This document shows positions 9,010 to 17,811 of a stretch of DNA of 41,630 nucleotides, piece by piece. Source of the stretch: an uncultured Bacteroidota bacterium (GTDB taxonomy: Bacteria; Bacteroidota; Bacteroidia; Chitinophagales; Chitinophagaceae); NCBI GenBank assembly GCA_903929195.1, contig CAIYTT010000005.1, positions 1-41,630 of the forward strand. Direction: 5' to 3'. Each line of letters opens with the position of its first letter. Positions within the stretch are counted from its first letter, which is position 1. The notes beneath the pieces are model-generated. The model ran no database searches, was not told where the DNA came from, and worked only from the letters and a program-made list of their open reading frames with translations. A program made the position numbers and the translations under genes.

Positions 9010-11112
9010 TTATTTAAATTCAGTATCTGCAATACCTTTATTTACTTCTACTGTTTGCACTGTAGCAGTCATTGTAGGGCCACCACCTGCTTGTGTAACA
9101 GAGTAAGGTAGTTTGTAGCCATTAGTTCCCGGTACTTCCCGGTAATCTTTATAATCTGTTGTAGATGTAACACTGCCTTGTGGGCTATCTTGTGTTTGTA
9201 TTTTACGTACTAATAAGCCTGATTTTGCATCGTAATATTCTGTTGACTTACTGTTTTTTGCATTTACAGCTTCAATTACGTAAGTGTCGTTACCGTCAAT
9301 AACTTCCATACCTTTTAGGGTACGTATTATGCCATACTTTTCAGGATGTAAATCACCTGCCGGGTCGGAAGAAGATTTATATTCTGCAATTTCATCGTCT
9401 TTCATATCCATATGTTGGCCACTTGCAGCAGTATATCCTTTAGTACCATCAAAAACAATTGTTTGGGCATTCATGTTTTTCCCATTCATGCTTACATCGT
9501 AAAGGGCTTTAAATTTACCTGGCGTTTTTTTTATTTCTGTAATAGTAAGTGCCATACCTTGCATTGTAGTTGTACTAATTGTTTTTATGTCATTAATGCT
9601 ATTATACGCTTTCTCACCACCCATTGCTGCTATATATTTTTTATAAACATCATCGGCAGTTAAATTACTTGGTGCTGCTTTTTTGTCTGAAATAACTAAA
9701 GGTTTACCTGCATAATCATAAAAATCTATTTTGCCATCGGCAGAAAAATGAGCTAATTTTCCGGCTACATCGTCTTTGCTCCCTGCAACAACAATATTAG
9801 CATTATCGGGACGAATATATTTACGAGACATTTCCATCACATCATCAGGAGTTACCATGCTTAAATTTTTAAGAAAATTCTTATAAAAATCTTTAGGCAT
9901 GTGGTATCTTTCAATGTTAATAGCATATTGTGCAATACGTTTTGGGTCTTCCATGCCAATCGCAAAATTGCCAGATAGGTAAGAAATACAATTTTGTAAA
10001 CCGGTATCAGTTACTTTGTCAGTTTGCATTTGTTTCATTTCATCTAATATTGCGCCAATAGAACTATCTGAAACGATGTTACGGCATTTTACTGTTGCAG
10101 AAAAACTACCACCTAAATCATCTTCACGCAGGCTGGAATAAGCGCCATAGGTCCAAGCGTGTTTTTCGCGGAGGTCAAGAAATAAACGACCTTGCGAGCC
10201 ACCACCTAAAACAGTATTTGCTACTCTTGCTTTAATAACATCTGCTGTACCCGGTTTTAAATCAATAGGGTAGGTAACACTTACTACACTTTGCACAGCT
10301 GCTGTTCTGGGTGCAAATGCAACTTTTGTGAGTTTTGTAGTACCAAGTGCGGGAATGGTATAATTAGTAATAGGTACTTCTTTCTTTTCCCATTTGCCAA
10401 AATATTTTTCTATAAGTGGTTTTACTTCTGCCATTGTTACATCGCCTACAATTGCCATGTATGCAACATTGGGTTTAAAATAAGTAGCATAATAGTTTAC
10501 ACATTTTTCAAGTGTTATTTTATTTATTGTTTCCTCGGTGGGTATTTCGCCATAAGGGTGGTTAGTACCATAATTTACAACGGCACTCACGTTTCTTACC
10601 ATTGCATCGGGGTCATTTTTTTCAGTTTCTATACCGGAAAGTGCCTTTTTCTTAGTGTTATCTAATTCTTTTTGTTCTATTTTAGTATTAATAGCAATAT
10701 CACTCATCAGGTCAAAAATCTTTTCCATGTATTTTTTCATACCGCTACCATTCATACCTTCACTTGATATATTTATTTTTGCTCCTATATTATCTATTTC
10801 CTCATTTAATTTGTCTTTTGTTCTGTTTTTTGTTCCAGATAATAAAAGCTCAGACATCATGTTTCTGTAACCGGCATATTCACCCTCTAATGCCGGTTTA
10901 ATATCTAACTGTATATTACAGGAAACTACAGGTAGTTTATGATTTTCTACAATAAAAACCTTTAACCCATTGGGTAGCGTAAAACTTTGTGGTTCGCCCA
11001 TTACAATTTCCGGTGCAATACCGGGTTTAGGCTTTATGCTACGGTCTAGCTTTTGTGCAAAAACACTTGTAGCTATTGTGAAAGATATGAATGTGATAAT
11101 TATTTTTTTCAT
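9010..11112 (-). CDS. M16 peptidase-like subunit without zinc site, fused to a LolA-like domain
   Basis: This 700-residue protein has a signal peptide (ending VFAQ) and two M16 domains, but the HXXEH zinc motif is replaced: aligned to its neighbour, the two His and the Glu become Asn84, Ser87 and Glu88 (GYRNMMSELLLSG). It does carry the Arg309/Tyr322 pair in GGGSQGRLF...AWTYGAYSS, which in heterodimeric M16 enzymes completes the active site from the non-zinc subunit. Residues from about 490 to 700 form an extra beta-rich domain resembling LolA/LolB-type lipoprotein-binding folds. The gene lies 61 bp downstream of the zinc-binding subunit, so a periplasmic heterodimer is likely. Substrate unknown. 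Confidence 0.87.
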   Translation of the reverse strand: MKKIIITFISFTIATSVFAQKLDRSIKPKPGIAPEIVMGEPQSFTLPNGLKVFIVENHKLPVVSCNIQLDIKPALEGEYAGYRNMMSELLLSGTKNRTKDKLNEEIDNIGAKINISSEGMNGSGMKKYMEKIFDLMSDIAINTKIEQKELDNTKKKALSGIETEKNDPDAMVRNVSAVVNYGTNHPYGEIPTEETINKITLEKCVNYYATYFKPNVAYMAIVGDVTMAEVKPLIEKYFGKWEKKEVPITNYTIPALGTTKLTKVAFAPRTAAVQSVVSVTYPIDLKPGTADVIKARVANTVLGGGSQGRLFLDLREKHAWTYGAYSSLREDDLGGSFSATVKCRNIVSDSSIGAILDEMKQMQTDKVTDTGLQNCISYLSGNFAIGMEDPKRIAQYAINIERYHMPKDFYKNFLKNLSMVTPDDVMEMSRKYIRPDNANIVVAGSKDDVAGKLAHFSADGKIDFYDYAGKPLVISDKKAAPSNLTADDVYKKYIAAMGGEKAYNSINDIKTISTTTMQGMALTITEIKKTPGKFKALYDVSMNGKNMNAQTIVFDGTKGYTAASGQHMDMKDDEIAEYKSSSDPAGDLHPEKYGIIRTLKGMEVIDGNDTYVIEAVNAKNSKSTEYYDAKSGLLVRKIQTQDSPQGSVTSTTDYKDYREVPGTNGYKLPYSVTQAGGGPTMTATVQTVEVNKGIADTEFK

Positions 11113-11173
11113 TTTATAATATTTTACTCTTTTAAATAATATTATTATTTGTATAATTAGTTAGTATAAGTTA

Positions 11174-12748
11174 TTATTTCTTTTTAGTTTCTTCGCCTAT
11201 TAATAATGTACCATATACTTTATTGCGCCAAGTAAATGTGTTTTCACCCGCTTTTCTTGCGGTTGCGAAGGCATCATTAAAAGACATTTTATCATTTACG
11301 GAACTATTTTCGGGTGCAGCGGTTGTAGTTTTTTCTGTTTTCTTTACAGCAACAGTTTCTTTTTTGGGTTCTGCTTTTGTTAATGGTTTTGCAGCTTGTT
11401 TTACATTGCAACCATCGGCTTCGGTAGTTCCTTTTGGTAAATAATAAACTACTAATCTGTTTTCTTTGGTCAAATATTTATTTGCAACACGTTTAATGTC
11501 GTCTTTTGTTACTTTTTTATAATTGTTTAGTTCCGTATTTATTAAATCAGCATTGCGGTGATAAGTATAATAAGTAGCTAAATTTGTTGCAACACCAATG
11601 TCTTTTTGATTTTGATTTATAAAATCGCTTTCTGCCTGATTTTGTAATTTGTTATATTCCTCATCTGTAATACCCGATTTTTTTACTTTTTCTATTTCAT
11701 CAAGCATTGCTTTTTCAAGCTCGTTGGGTTTAATACCCATATTTGCTATTCCTAACATGATTGCAAGTCCCGGGTCTTCATTATTTAAATCGAAAGCGGC
11801 CACTTGTGCTGCCTTTTGTTGTTTATCTGCTATTTCCTTTTCAAAACGAGAGCTTTTGCCCTGCGATAATAATTGTGCCATTAACTGTACTGCATAATAG
11901 TCGGCAGAACCGTTCTTGGGTATATGGTAGGCTAAAATAACAGCCGGTAATTGTACATTATCTTCAAAGTCAACCCGCACTTCTGCTTTTTGCTCAGGTT
12001 CTGTAACATTAGGGCGTGGTATTGGTTTTGTACCCTTAGGTATATCACCATAATATTTACTTACAAGGTCTTTAGTTTGTTGCTCATTAATATCGCCTGA
12101 AATTACTAAAACAGCATTTTCGGGTACATAAAACGTTTTATAAAAATTCATAAATTCAGCTAGAGTAGCTTTATCTATGTACTGTTCTTTTCCTATTGGT
12201 GTCCATTTATATGGGTAAGTGGTATATGCATTTTTATATACAACATTGAAAATTTGACCATAAGGTCTGTTATCATAGCTTTGTTTTTTTTCTTCTTTTA
12301 CTACTTTACGTTGTGTTTCAACGCCAATCGTATCAATTTTGGCATGTAGCATTCTTTCAGACTCCATCCATAAACCTAATTCTAACTGATTTGAAGGCAA
12401 AACTTCGTAATAAAAAGTACGGTCTTGAGATGTATTGGCATTTAATTGACCACCGGCAGATTGTATGAATTTCATATACTCGCCTCTTTTAATGTTATCA
12501 CTACCTTCAAAAAGTAGATGTTCGAAAAAGTGGGCGAAACCTGTTCTTTCCGGGTCTTCGTTTTTAGAACCCACATGATACATTACAGATACTGCAACTA
12601 TGGGGGTTGAATGGTCTTCTTGTAGAATAACATGCAACCCATTGGGCAAGTTATACTCTGTAAAATTGATTTTGGCAACTACTTGGGTTGAATTTACAAA
12701 TAGCAATGGAATGCATAATAGCATTGTAAAAAAAGCGTATCGCTTCAT
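11174..12748 (-). CDS. M16 zinc peptidase, catalytic subunit
   Basis: From the ATG at 12748 the product has 524 residues with a signal peptide. The zinc motif is intact: H73-F-F-E76-H77 in GFAHFFEHLLFEGS, with third ligand Glu153 in VVKEEKKQ. The C-terminal M16 domain (SQGKSSRFEKEI...) lacks the Tyr of the R/Y pair, which the adjacent 700-residue partner has. A Lys/Thr/Ala-rich linker leads to a short terminal motif (NDAFATARKAGENTFTWRN) of a kind I recall from other Bacteroidetes and phage proteins. The seven-codon extension to TTG 12769 is rejected because that TTG belongs to the promoter box. First gene of a two-gene operon. Confidence 0.88.
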   Translation of the reverse strand: MKRYAFFTMLLCIPLLFVNSTQVVAKINFTEYNLPNGLHVILQEDHSTPIVAVSVMYHVGSKNEDPERTGFAHFFEHLLFEGSDNIKRGEYMKFIQSAGGQLNANTSQDRTFYYEVLPSNQLELGLWMESERMLHAKIDTIGVETQRKVVKEEKKQSYDNRPYGQIFNVVYKNAYTTYPYKWTPIGKEQYIDKATLAEFMNFYKTFYVPENAVLVISGDINEQQTKDLVSKYYGDIPKGTKPIPRPNVTEPEQKAEVRVDFEDNVQLPAVILAYHIPKNGSADYYAVQLMAQLLSQGKSSRFEKEIADKQQKAAQVAAFDLNNEDPGLAIMLGIANMGIKPNELEKAMLDEIEKVKKSGITDEEYNKLQNQAESDFINQNQKDIGVATNLATYYTYHRNADLINTELNNYKKVTKDDIKRVANKYLTKENRLVVYYLPKGTTEADGCNVKQAAKPLTKAEPKKETVAVKKTEKTTTAAPENSSVNDKMSFNDAFATARKAGENTFTWRNKVYGTLLIGEETKKK

Positions 12749-12766
12749 AAAAATGATTTTTTTTGA

Positions 12767-12774
12767 CAAAAGTA
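12767..12774 (-). promoter_or_regulatory. M16 operon -7 box
   Basis: CAAAAGTA on the plus strand reads TACTTTTG on the minus strand. A CAA at 12792-12794 gives a -33-like TTG at 17 bp, shorter than usual. Transcription would begin only about ten bases before the ATG. Confidence 0.55.
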
Positions 12775-12891
12775 ATCTAATAAGATTTATTCAACTAAGT
12801 ATTTGTAAATTTCTCTTTGAAAACAAGATTCTGTAATCAATTGCTATTGCTTTTATAACTTTTTGGGGTTTTGTTTATCCTAAAACTATCA

Positions 12892-12979
12892 TAACTATTC
12901 AGTCTCTATAAATAATATCATCCTCTCGGTATTTTGAAAAGGAATAATTTACTTTTTATTTTGATAGCCTGAATAGTTA
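12892..12979. mobile_element. MITE-like element, copy 1 (88 bp)
   Basis: Perfect 11-bp terminal inverted repeats, taactattcag at 12892-12902 and ctgaatagtta at 12969-12979, bound a non-coding sequence. The ends begin and end with TA, which could be a TA target duplication as in Tc1/mariner-type elements. The interior (ataatatcatcc..tcgg) matches the right half of the larger copy at 31.5-31.8 kb. No transposase is encoded. The rest of the 12770-13402 gap holds only this element and the hairpin repeat beginning at 13103. Confidence 0.55.
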
Positions 12980-13102
12980 CAAATTAATGATTTATAATAA
13001 AAAAAGTGTTTTAATAAATTTTACATGGCTTGTAGTAACAGCAAAACAAGTCATCATCGGCAGCTTCTATGAATACCTTCGTAAGAAGGGGTACTATTAT
13101 TA

Positions 13103-13197
13103 GTTCGCGAAGCCCGCGTTGAGGAACATCGCGAACAACTGGAGTGTTTTCCCCAACAAATAGTTTGTTTTTCCGATGACGAGAATAAACCATTTTA
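13103..13197 (-). repeat. dispersed hairpin repeat plus 54-bp module, copy 1
   Basis: Two joined parts. At 13103-13136 an 8-bp perfect stem GTTCGCGA/TCGCGAAC belongs to the same hairpin family as the copies near 23.73, 33.15 and 34.77 kb; the minus strand reads AGTTGTTCGCGATGTTC. At 13144-13197 a 54-bp module matches 23897-23950 in the opposite orientation at 48 of 54 positions. A 60-codon minus-strand frame across this stretch (13011-13193) is judged spurious. A related fragment, GGTGAAAACACCAACAAA, lies at 13289. Confidence 0.6.
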
Positions 13198-13402
13198 ACT
13201 ACTATACGTTTTTGTTGATAAAAATATAAACAAAGACACAGTAAAGATAAAAAACTTAGCTATCTTGGGTTATGATGTTGTTTGTGGGTGAAAACACCAA
13301 CAAAGGCATAATGATATAATGAATACAAACATAAAAAAAGAAATAGACCTGTTTGTCAATATTCTATCTTTTATAGCTATGTATTTGCAAAAAACCACAC
13401 AC

Positions 13403-14431
13403 CTACCTAGCTAACAAGCCCTCGCATATTTTTTTTGCTACCTCCGGGCCTTCATAAATAAAACCGGTATAGAGTTGCACCAAAGATGCCCCTGCGTTCA
13501 ATTTATCTAATGCATCTTTGGCAGTAAAAATGCCACCACAGGCTATAATTGGTATTTTACCATAACTATGATTGTGTATATAGCTTACTATTTCCGTTGC
13601 TCTGTTTTTTACCGGTTGTCCGCTAATGCCACCTGCACCAAATTTTGTTACTTTATCGCCCGGCGAACTTAGTCCGTATCTGCTGGTAGTTGTATTGGTA
13701 GCCACAATACCGTGCAGTCCGGTACTTAATACAATTTCTATAATGTCGTTAAGTTGTTCGTTGGTGTTATCTGGCGATATTTTAAGTAAAATCGGCTTGG
13801 CATTACCCATTTCGGTATTTAATGCCATCAGTCTGTTTATAAGTAGTGTTAAGGGTTCTTTATTTTGTAATTCTCTTAAGCCGGGCGTATTTGGGCTACT
13901 TACATTTAAAATAAAGAAATCAACATAGTTATACAATTCTTTAAAACATTTTTCGTAGTCATCTGTTGCATTTTCGTTGGGGGTGTCTTTATTTTTACCA
14001 ATATTACCACCTATTATTATCTTTTCTTGTCTGTTTTGCAATTGCGTTGCCGTATAAGCAGCACCTTTATTATTAAAGCCCATTCTATTTAATAGTGCTT
14101 TATCGGCAGGCAAGCGAAATAAACGGGGTTTATCATTTCCGTCTTGCGGTAAAGGGGTAACGGTGCCTACTTCTATAAAACCAAAACCTAAACAAGCAAG
14201 AGGGTCGGTAAATTCTCCATTTTTATCAAACCCACCAGCCAAGCCCACCGGATTAGGGAAATGTATGCCCCAAAGAGACCGTTCTAATAATGGATTCTGA
14301 ATAGTATATTTTGATTTCATCCATTTTCTAATAAATGAAATAGAATAGGCATATTTTAGTCGGTTCATAACCCAATGATGAACCTTTTCTGCATCGAAAT
14401 AGAATAGGAACTTGCGAATTAATAAATACAT
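13403..14431 (-). CDS. pyrD: dihydroorotate dehydrogenase (quinone), class 2
   Basis: PyrD oxidises dihydroorotate to orotate with FMN and passes electrons to membrane quinone, the fourth step of pyrimidine synthesis. From ATG 14431 the protein has 342 residues. The N-terminal amphipathic helical extension (YLLIRKFLFYFDAEKVHHW) is the class 2 membrane-association and quinone tunnel. The barrel shows NPVGLAGGFDKNG, GFIEVGTVTP and the active-site loop NVSSPNTPGLRELQ with catalytic base Ser179. The three-codon extension to TTG 14440 overlaps the promoter box. Stands alone; its 3' side faces the repeat-containing gap. Confidence 0.95.
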   Translation of the reverse strand: MYLLIRKFLFYFDAEKVHHWVMNRLKYAYSISFIRKWMKSKYTIQNPLLERSLWGIHFPNPVGLAGGFDKNGEFTDPLACLGFGFIEVGTVTPLPQDGNDKPRLFRLPADKALLNRMGFNNKGAAYTATQLQNRQEKIIIGGNIGKNKDTPNENATDDYEKCFKELYNYVDFFILNVSSPNTPGLRELQNKEPLTLLINRLMALNTEMGNAKPILLKISPDNTNEQLNDIIEIVLSTGLHGIVATNTTTSRYGLSSPGDKVTKFGAGGISGQPVKNRATEIVSYIHNHSYGKIPIIACGGIFTAKDALDKLNAGASLVQLYTGFIYEGPEVAKKICEGLLAR

Positions 14432-14437
14432 GGAGTG

Positions 14438-14445
14438 CAAAGATA
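14438..14445 (-). promoter_or_regulatory. pyrD -7 box
   Basis: CAAAGATA on the plus strand reads TATCTTTG on the minus strand, a perfect TAnnTTTG. It lies only 6 bp before the ATG, so the pyrD mRNA is probably leaderless or nearly so. Confidence 0.65.
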
Positions 14446-14516
14446 CACTACCTAAATTTCTATTTTAACAAAAATAAAAGTCTGCAATATCTGTGAATAT
14501 GTACTTTAGCATAATT

Positions 14517-15221
14517 ATGCGCAATAAAATAGTACTATCGGCATTATGCCTGTTATTCTACATAAATCAAACTCTTATTGCGCAAACAATACGAGGCGAA
14601 GTAGTTGATAAAGAAACAAAAAGACCCATTGAAAATGTGAGTATCGAAAACATACACAGCTCAAAAAGTATGATTACAGACAGCACAGGTACTTTTTTAA
14701 TAAGTGCTGCCAAAGGTGAATTAATTGAATTTAAAAAATCGGGTTATAAAATAGAAAGAGTAAGGATTCCGATGGGTTATTTGCCTGCTTACTTTAAAAT
14801 TATTTTACAAAGAGGTGTTGCAAATGTGCCTTATGTTACCCATAATAACAGGTATGATTATCATGATGACAGCATCCGCTTTTATGAGTTGTATAAGCAC
14901 GAATTAGAATTTCCTAAATTATCGGGTATCGAAATGATAGCCAGTCCTTTTTCTGCACTTAGTAAGAAAAATAGAGAAATATGGCAGTTTCAAGAAGATT
15001 ATACGTATTACGAACAAGAAAAATATATAGATAAAACATTTAATGAGGCTTTAATTACCAAGTTTACAGGTCTTGCGGGTGATAGTCTTCGTAATTATAT
15101 GCGTAGAAACAGACCAAGTTTCGAACAATTAAAATCTATGAACGATTATTCGTTTTACACTTATATAAAGCAGAGTGTTTACAAATACAGACATTTAACA
15201 ATGCCGAGAGGGGCACAATAA
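14517..15221 (+). CDS. secreted protein with carboxypeptidase-regulatory-like domain
   Basis: The 234-residue product, taken from ATG 14517, starts with a typical signal peptide (MRNKIVLSALCLLFY...LIAQ). Residues about 24-105 form a CarboxypepD_reg-like beta-sandwich: TIRGEVVDKETKRPIENVSI, then DSTGTFLISAAKGELIEFKKSGYK. This domain is common at the start of Bacteroidetes outer-membrane and surface proteins. The remaining ~130 residues are Tyr/Arg-rich, helical and not recognised. An upstream GTG at 14493 would spoil the signal peptide. The next gene, GldM-like, starts 17 bp later, so they are probably co-transcribed. Confidence 0.78.
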   Translation: MRNKIVLSALCLLFYINQTLIAQTIRGEVVDKETKRPIENVSIENIHSSKSMITDSTGTFLISAAKGELIEFKKSGYKIERVRIPMGYLPAYFKIILQRGVANVPYVTHNNRYDYHDDSIRFYELYKHELEFPKLSGIEMIASPFSALSKKNREIWQFQEDYTYYEQEKYIDKTFNEALITKFTGLAGDSLRNYMRRNRPSFEQLKSMNDYSFYTYIKQSVYKYRHLTMPRGAQ

Positions 15222-15238
15222 TTTAAAATTTTTATTTC

Positions 15239-15931
15239 ATGAAAACACTTATTAAGATTGTTTTTTGCTTGTCATTAATGTTTTTTTTGTTTTCTGCAAA
15301 TAGCCAAGAGCATAAAGTAAAGAATAATAAAGAGGGTAATAAAGATGCTATGATAAGTGTTTACCCTACAGTAATGAATATACTGTACACCGGTATCAGA
15401 AATCCGCTTACAGTAACTTCGCCATTTATACCATTAGAAGATTTAGAGGTAAGTATTACAGATGGTAAGGTTACCGGCAAGAACGGAAGATATATGGTAA
15501 CAGTTAATACTCCCGGAGAAAAGACATTAACAGTATCTCAAAAAAAGGAAAACGGAGAAGTTATTATTATTAGTAAAGCCAATTTAAGATGTAAGAAATT
15601 ACCCAAAGCACATGCAACATTCACGGGTTTGGGTGGTGGAAGTATTAAAATTGACACCAATAATATAGGTGATAAATTAGTTGTTGAATTGGATGATTTT
15701 GAATTTGATACTAAATATAAAATTACAGAATTTAGTTTTTATTATCAATCTACCAGAAGTACTGATCCTTGGTTAGCTCACATGAAAGATGAAAACATAA
15801 GTTTGGCTATGCAATACTGTATTAAAAATGCAACTAATAGTTCTAAGTTTATTTTTTATAAAATAAAAGCTTTAGACCCCTTAGGAAATCTTCAAGATAT
15901 AGACCCTATCGTTTTCCTTGTAGAAAAGTAA
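15239..15931 (+). CDS. free-standing GldM C-terminal-like periplasmic protein
   Basis: The 230-residue protein has a signal peptide (ending ANSQ) and then sequence resembling the periplasmic D2-D4 region of GldM/PorM: VYPTVMNILYTGIRNPLTVT, followed by a GKNGRYMV...PGEKTLTV segment and a C-terminal GGGSIKI...VVELDDFEFD domain. GldM is the periplasmic part of the T9SS motor. This version lacks the transmembrane and coiled-coil N-terminal part and lies away from a gldKLMN operon, so it cannot replace GldM. Its partner upstream has a carboxypeptidase-regulatory-like fold. A role as an accessory to the motor or an envelope adaptor is inference only. Confidence 0.68.
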   Translation: MKTLIKIVFCLSLMFFLFSANSQEHKVKNNKEGNKDAMISVYPTVMNILYTGIRNPLTVTSPFIPLEDLEVSITDGKVTGKNGRYMVTVNTPGEKTLTVSQKKENGEVIIISKANLRCKKLPKAHATFTGLGGGSIKIDTNNIGDKLVVELDDFEFDTKYKITEFSFYYQSTRSTDPWLAHMKDENISLAMQYCIKNATNSSKFIFYKIKALDPLGNLQDIDPIVFLVEK

Positions 15932-15993
15932 GCCCATACTTTATATATATTGGCTTGCTTATATATGATATTCTACAAAATAATTTTAGACAC

Positions 15994-17184
15994 TTATTTC
16001 AATTCACTTAGTGCTGCACCCATGCGTTCCATAGCTAATTTTAATTGGTCTAAAGAAGCGGCATAAGAAATACGAATACAACCGGAAGCACCAAAAGCAC
16101 AACCACATACTGTTGCAACATTTGCTTTATTTAATAAGTACATACTAAATTCTTCATCATTGGTAATAGTCGTTGTGCCGTCGCTTTTGCCATAAAAAGA
16201 ACTAATTTCGGGGAAAGCGTAGAAGGCACCACCCGGCATATTTGTAATAACGCCCGGCATTTTTTTAAGAGCACCTATAATAAAATCTCTACGTTCTTTA
16301 AATGCCTCTGTCATTTTTTTGGTAGCATCTAACGAGCTTAATAATGCTGTTATAGATGCTTTTTGTGTAATGGAGTTAGCTCCGGATGTAAACTGAGCCT
16401 GCAATTTCTCGCATGCCTGTACTAATACTTTTGGCGCTGCCATGTAGCCCAATCTCCACCCAGTCATAGCAAAGCCTTTAGACATACCATTTATTACTAC
16501 AACTCTATCTCTTAACTCTGTAAATTGTGCAATGCTTTCATGATGACCGATGAAATTTATATATTCATAAATTTCATCGCTAATAATAACTATTTGTGGG
16601 TATCTTTTAAATACAGAAACTAAACCTTCCAACTCTTTTTTAGAATAAACAGAACCCGTAGGGTTGCAAGGTGAGGAGAATATAAATAACTTTGATTTAG
16701 ATGTAATATTTTGTTCTAAGAGTTCGGGAGTTAATTTAAAGTCATCTTTTACGCCACAAGGAATAAATTTTGGAATACCACCTGCAAATAACACTAAAGA
16801 ACTATAGGTAACCCAATAAGGTGTAGGAATAATAACTTCATCACCCGGATCTACAATACTTAATATGGCATTAGCCAAACTTTGTTTTGCACCCGTTGAA
16901 ACAATTATCTCCTCTTTTGAATAATCTAAATTATTATCTCTTTTTAATTTTATGCTTATCGCTTCAAGCAAATCTGCAATACCTGCTACGGGAGTATATT
17001 TTGTGAAACCATCATTTATAGCTTTAATTGCAGCCTCATTAATATGTTCCGGTGTTCTGAAATCGGGTTCGCCTAAACTTAAATCGATTACATTAATACC
17101 TTTTGCCTTTAGTTCCCGACTTAATTTAGCCATTTTAATTGTCTGAGGCTCGGTAATGGTATTTAATCTTTGTGCTATTTGCAT
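15994..17184 (-). CDS. class I pyridoxal-phosphate aminotransferase (aspartate aminotransferase-like)
   Basis: A 396-residue fold-type I aminotransferase. Lys236 in NGMSKGFAMTGWRLGYM is the PLP Schiff-base lysine and Arg244 in the same motif binds the cofactor phosphate. LSLGEPDF near residue 36, PTPYWVTY, SSPCNPTGSVY and VIISDEIYEY are the other family blocks, and RISYAAS near the end holds the substrate carboxylate Arg. These fit the aspartate/prephenate aminotransferase subgroup. ATG 17184 (MQIAQRL) was chosen because the 26-codon upstream extension crosses the promoter and is unrelated to the family. Confidence 0.92.
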   Translation of the reverse strand: MQIAQRLNTITEPQTIKMAKLSRELKAKGINVIDLSLGEPDFRTPEHINEAAIKAINDGFTKYTPVAGIADLLEAISIKLKRDNNLDYSKEEIIVSTGAKQSLANAILSIVDPGDEVIIPTPYWVTYSSLVLFAGGIPKFIPCGVKDDFKLTPELLEQNITSKSKLFIFSSPCNPTGSVYSKKELEGLVSVFKRYPQIVIISDEIYEYINFIGHHESIAQFTELRDRVVVINGMSKGFAMTGWRLGYMAAPKVLVQACEKLQAQFTSGANSITQKASITALLSSLDATKKMTEAFKERRDFIIGALKKMPGVITNMPGGAFYAFPEISSFYGKSDGTTTITNDEEFSMYLLNKANVATVCGCAFGASGCIRISYAASLDQLKLAMERMGAALSELK

Positions 17185-17210
17185 CTTTATATTGCCTATG
17201 ATGAGAAGTA

Positions 17211-17218
17211 CAAATATA
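17211..17218 (-). promoter_or_regulatory. aminotransferase -7 box
   Basis: CAAATATA on the plus strand reads TATATTTG on the minus strand, 26 bp before the chosen ATG. No clear -33 element was seen. Confidence 0.5.
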
Positions 17219-17269
17219 CATGTTTTTATCAGCTTTTGAATATTGCACACTTCTAAGTGCAAAATTTAT

Positions 17270-17277
17270 TAGTTTTG
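17270..17277 (+). promoter_or_regulatory. biotin carrier gene -7 box
   Basis: TAGTTTTG matches TAnnTTTG and lies 22 bp before the ATG at 17300. It is back to back with the aminotransferase promoter. Confidence 0.5.
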
Positions 17278-17299
17278 TACCTTTCTAAATACAAACACA

Positions 17300-17797
17300 A
17301 TGTTTCAACTGATAGTTAATAAAAATACATATACCGTTTCTCGCGATGACAATCAATATACTTTAGATGATGCAAATGTAAATGTTGATATTAGTGAACA
17401 AGCTAATGGTTTAATAAGTGTTTTAATAGAGAATAAAAGTTATACGGCTATTGTTGAAAAAATAGATAAAAAAAAGAAAGAGGTAACAATAATTATAAAT
17501 GGTCATAATTATACAATAGCTATAAAAGAACCTATTGACCAATTATTAAACAAAATGGGGCTTGATTTAAAATCAAATCAAAAAGTAGAGCCAATTAAAG
17601 CACCTATGCCCGGTATGATTCTTAAAATATTAGTGGAAGTAGGGCAAAAGATAGAAAAAGGAGACGGTTTAATAATTTTAGAAGCTATGAAAATGGAAAA
17701 TATTTTAAAAGCATCTGTTGCAGCAACAGTAAAGTCCATAAAAATTACCGAAAAAACAGTAGTTGAAAAAGGGGCAATATTAATAGAAATGGAATAA
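17300..17797 (+). CDS. biotin carboxyl carrier protein (acyl-CoA carboxylase subunit)
   Basis: A 165-residue protein whose last ~75 residues form a biotinyl domain: KAPMPGMILKILVEVGQ, then EAMKMEN with Lys131 as the biotinylation site. The N-terminal ~80 residues form a short beta-rich module (QLIVNKNTYTV..., IIINGHNYTI) seen in carriers of propionyl-CoA/methylcrotonyl-type carboxylases and oxaloacetate decarboxylases. The carboxylase and carboxyltransferase subunits are not in the window, so the substrate cannot be assigned. Confidence 0.88.
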   Translation: MFQLIVNKNTYTVSRDDNQYTLDDANVNVDISEQANGLISVLIENKSYTAIVEKIDKKKKEVTIIINGHNYTIAIKEPIDQLLNKMGLDLKSNQKVEPIKAPMPGMILKILVEVGQKIEKGDGLIILEAMKMENILKASVAATVKSIKITEKTVVEKGAILIEME

Positions 17798-17811
17798 AAA
17801 GCAATTTCGTT

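Noticed and set aside
13011-13193. 60-codon minus-strand frame in the gap before pyrD
   Set aside because: It is made up of the dispersed hairpin repeat and the 54-bp module; the second copy of that module does not keep the frame open.
15918-15978. Possible terminator between the GldM-like gene and the aminotransferase gene
   Set aside because: TTGTAGAA/TTCTACAA and AAGCC/GGCTT arms exist but are short and widely spaced, and the left arm lies in the coding end; too weak to list.
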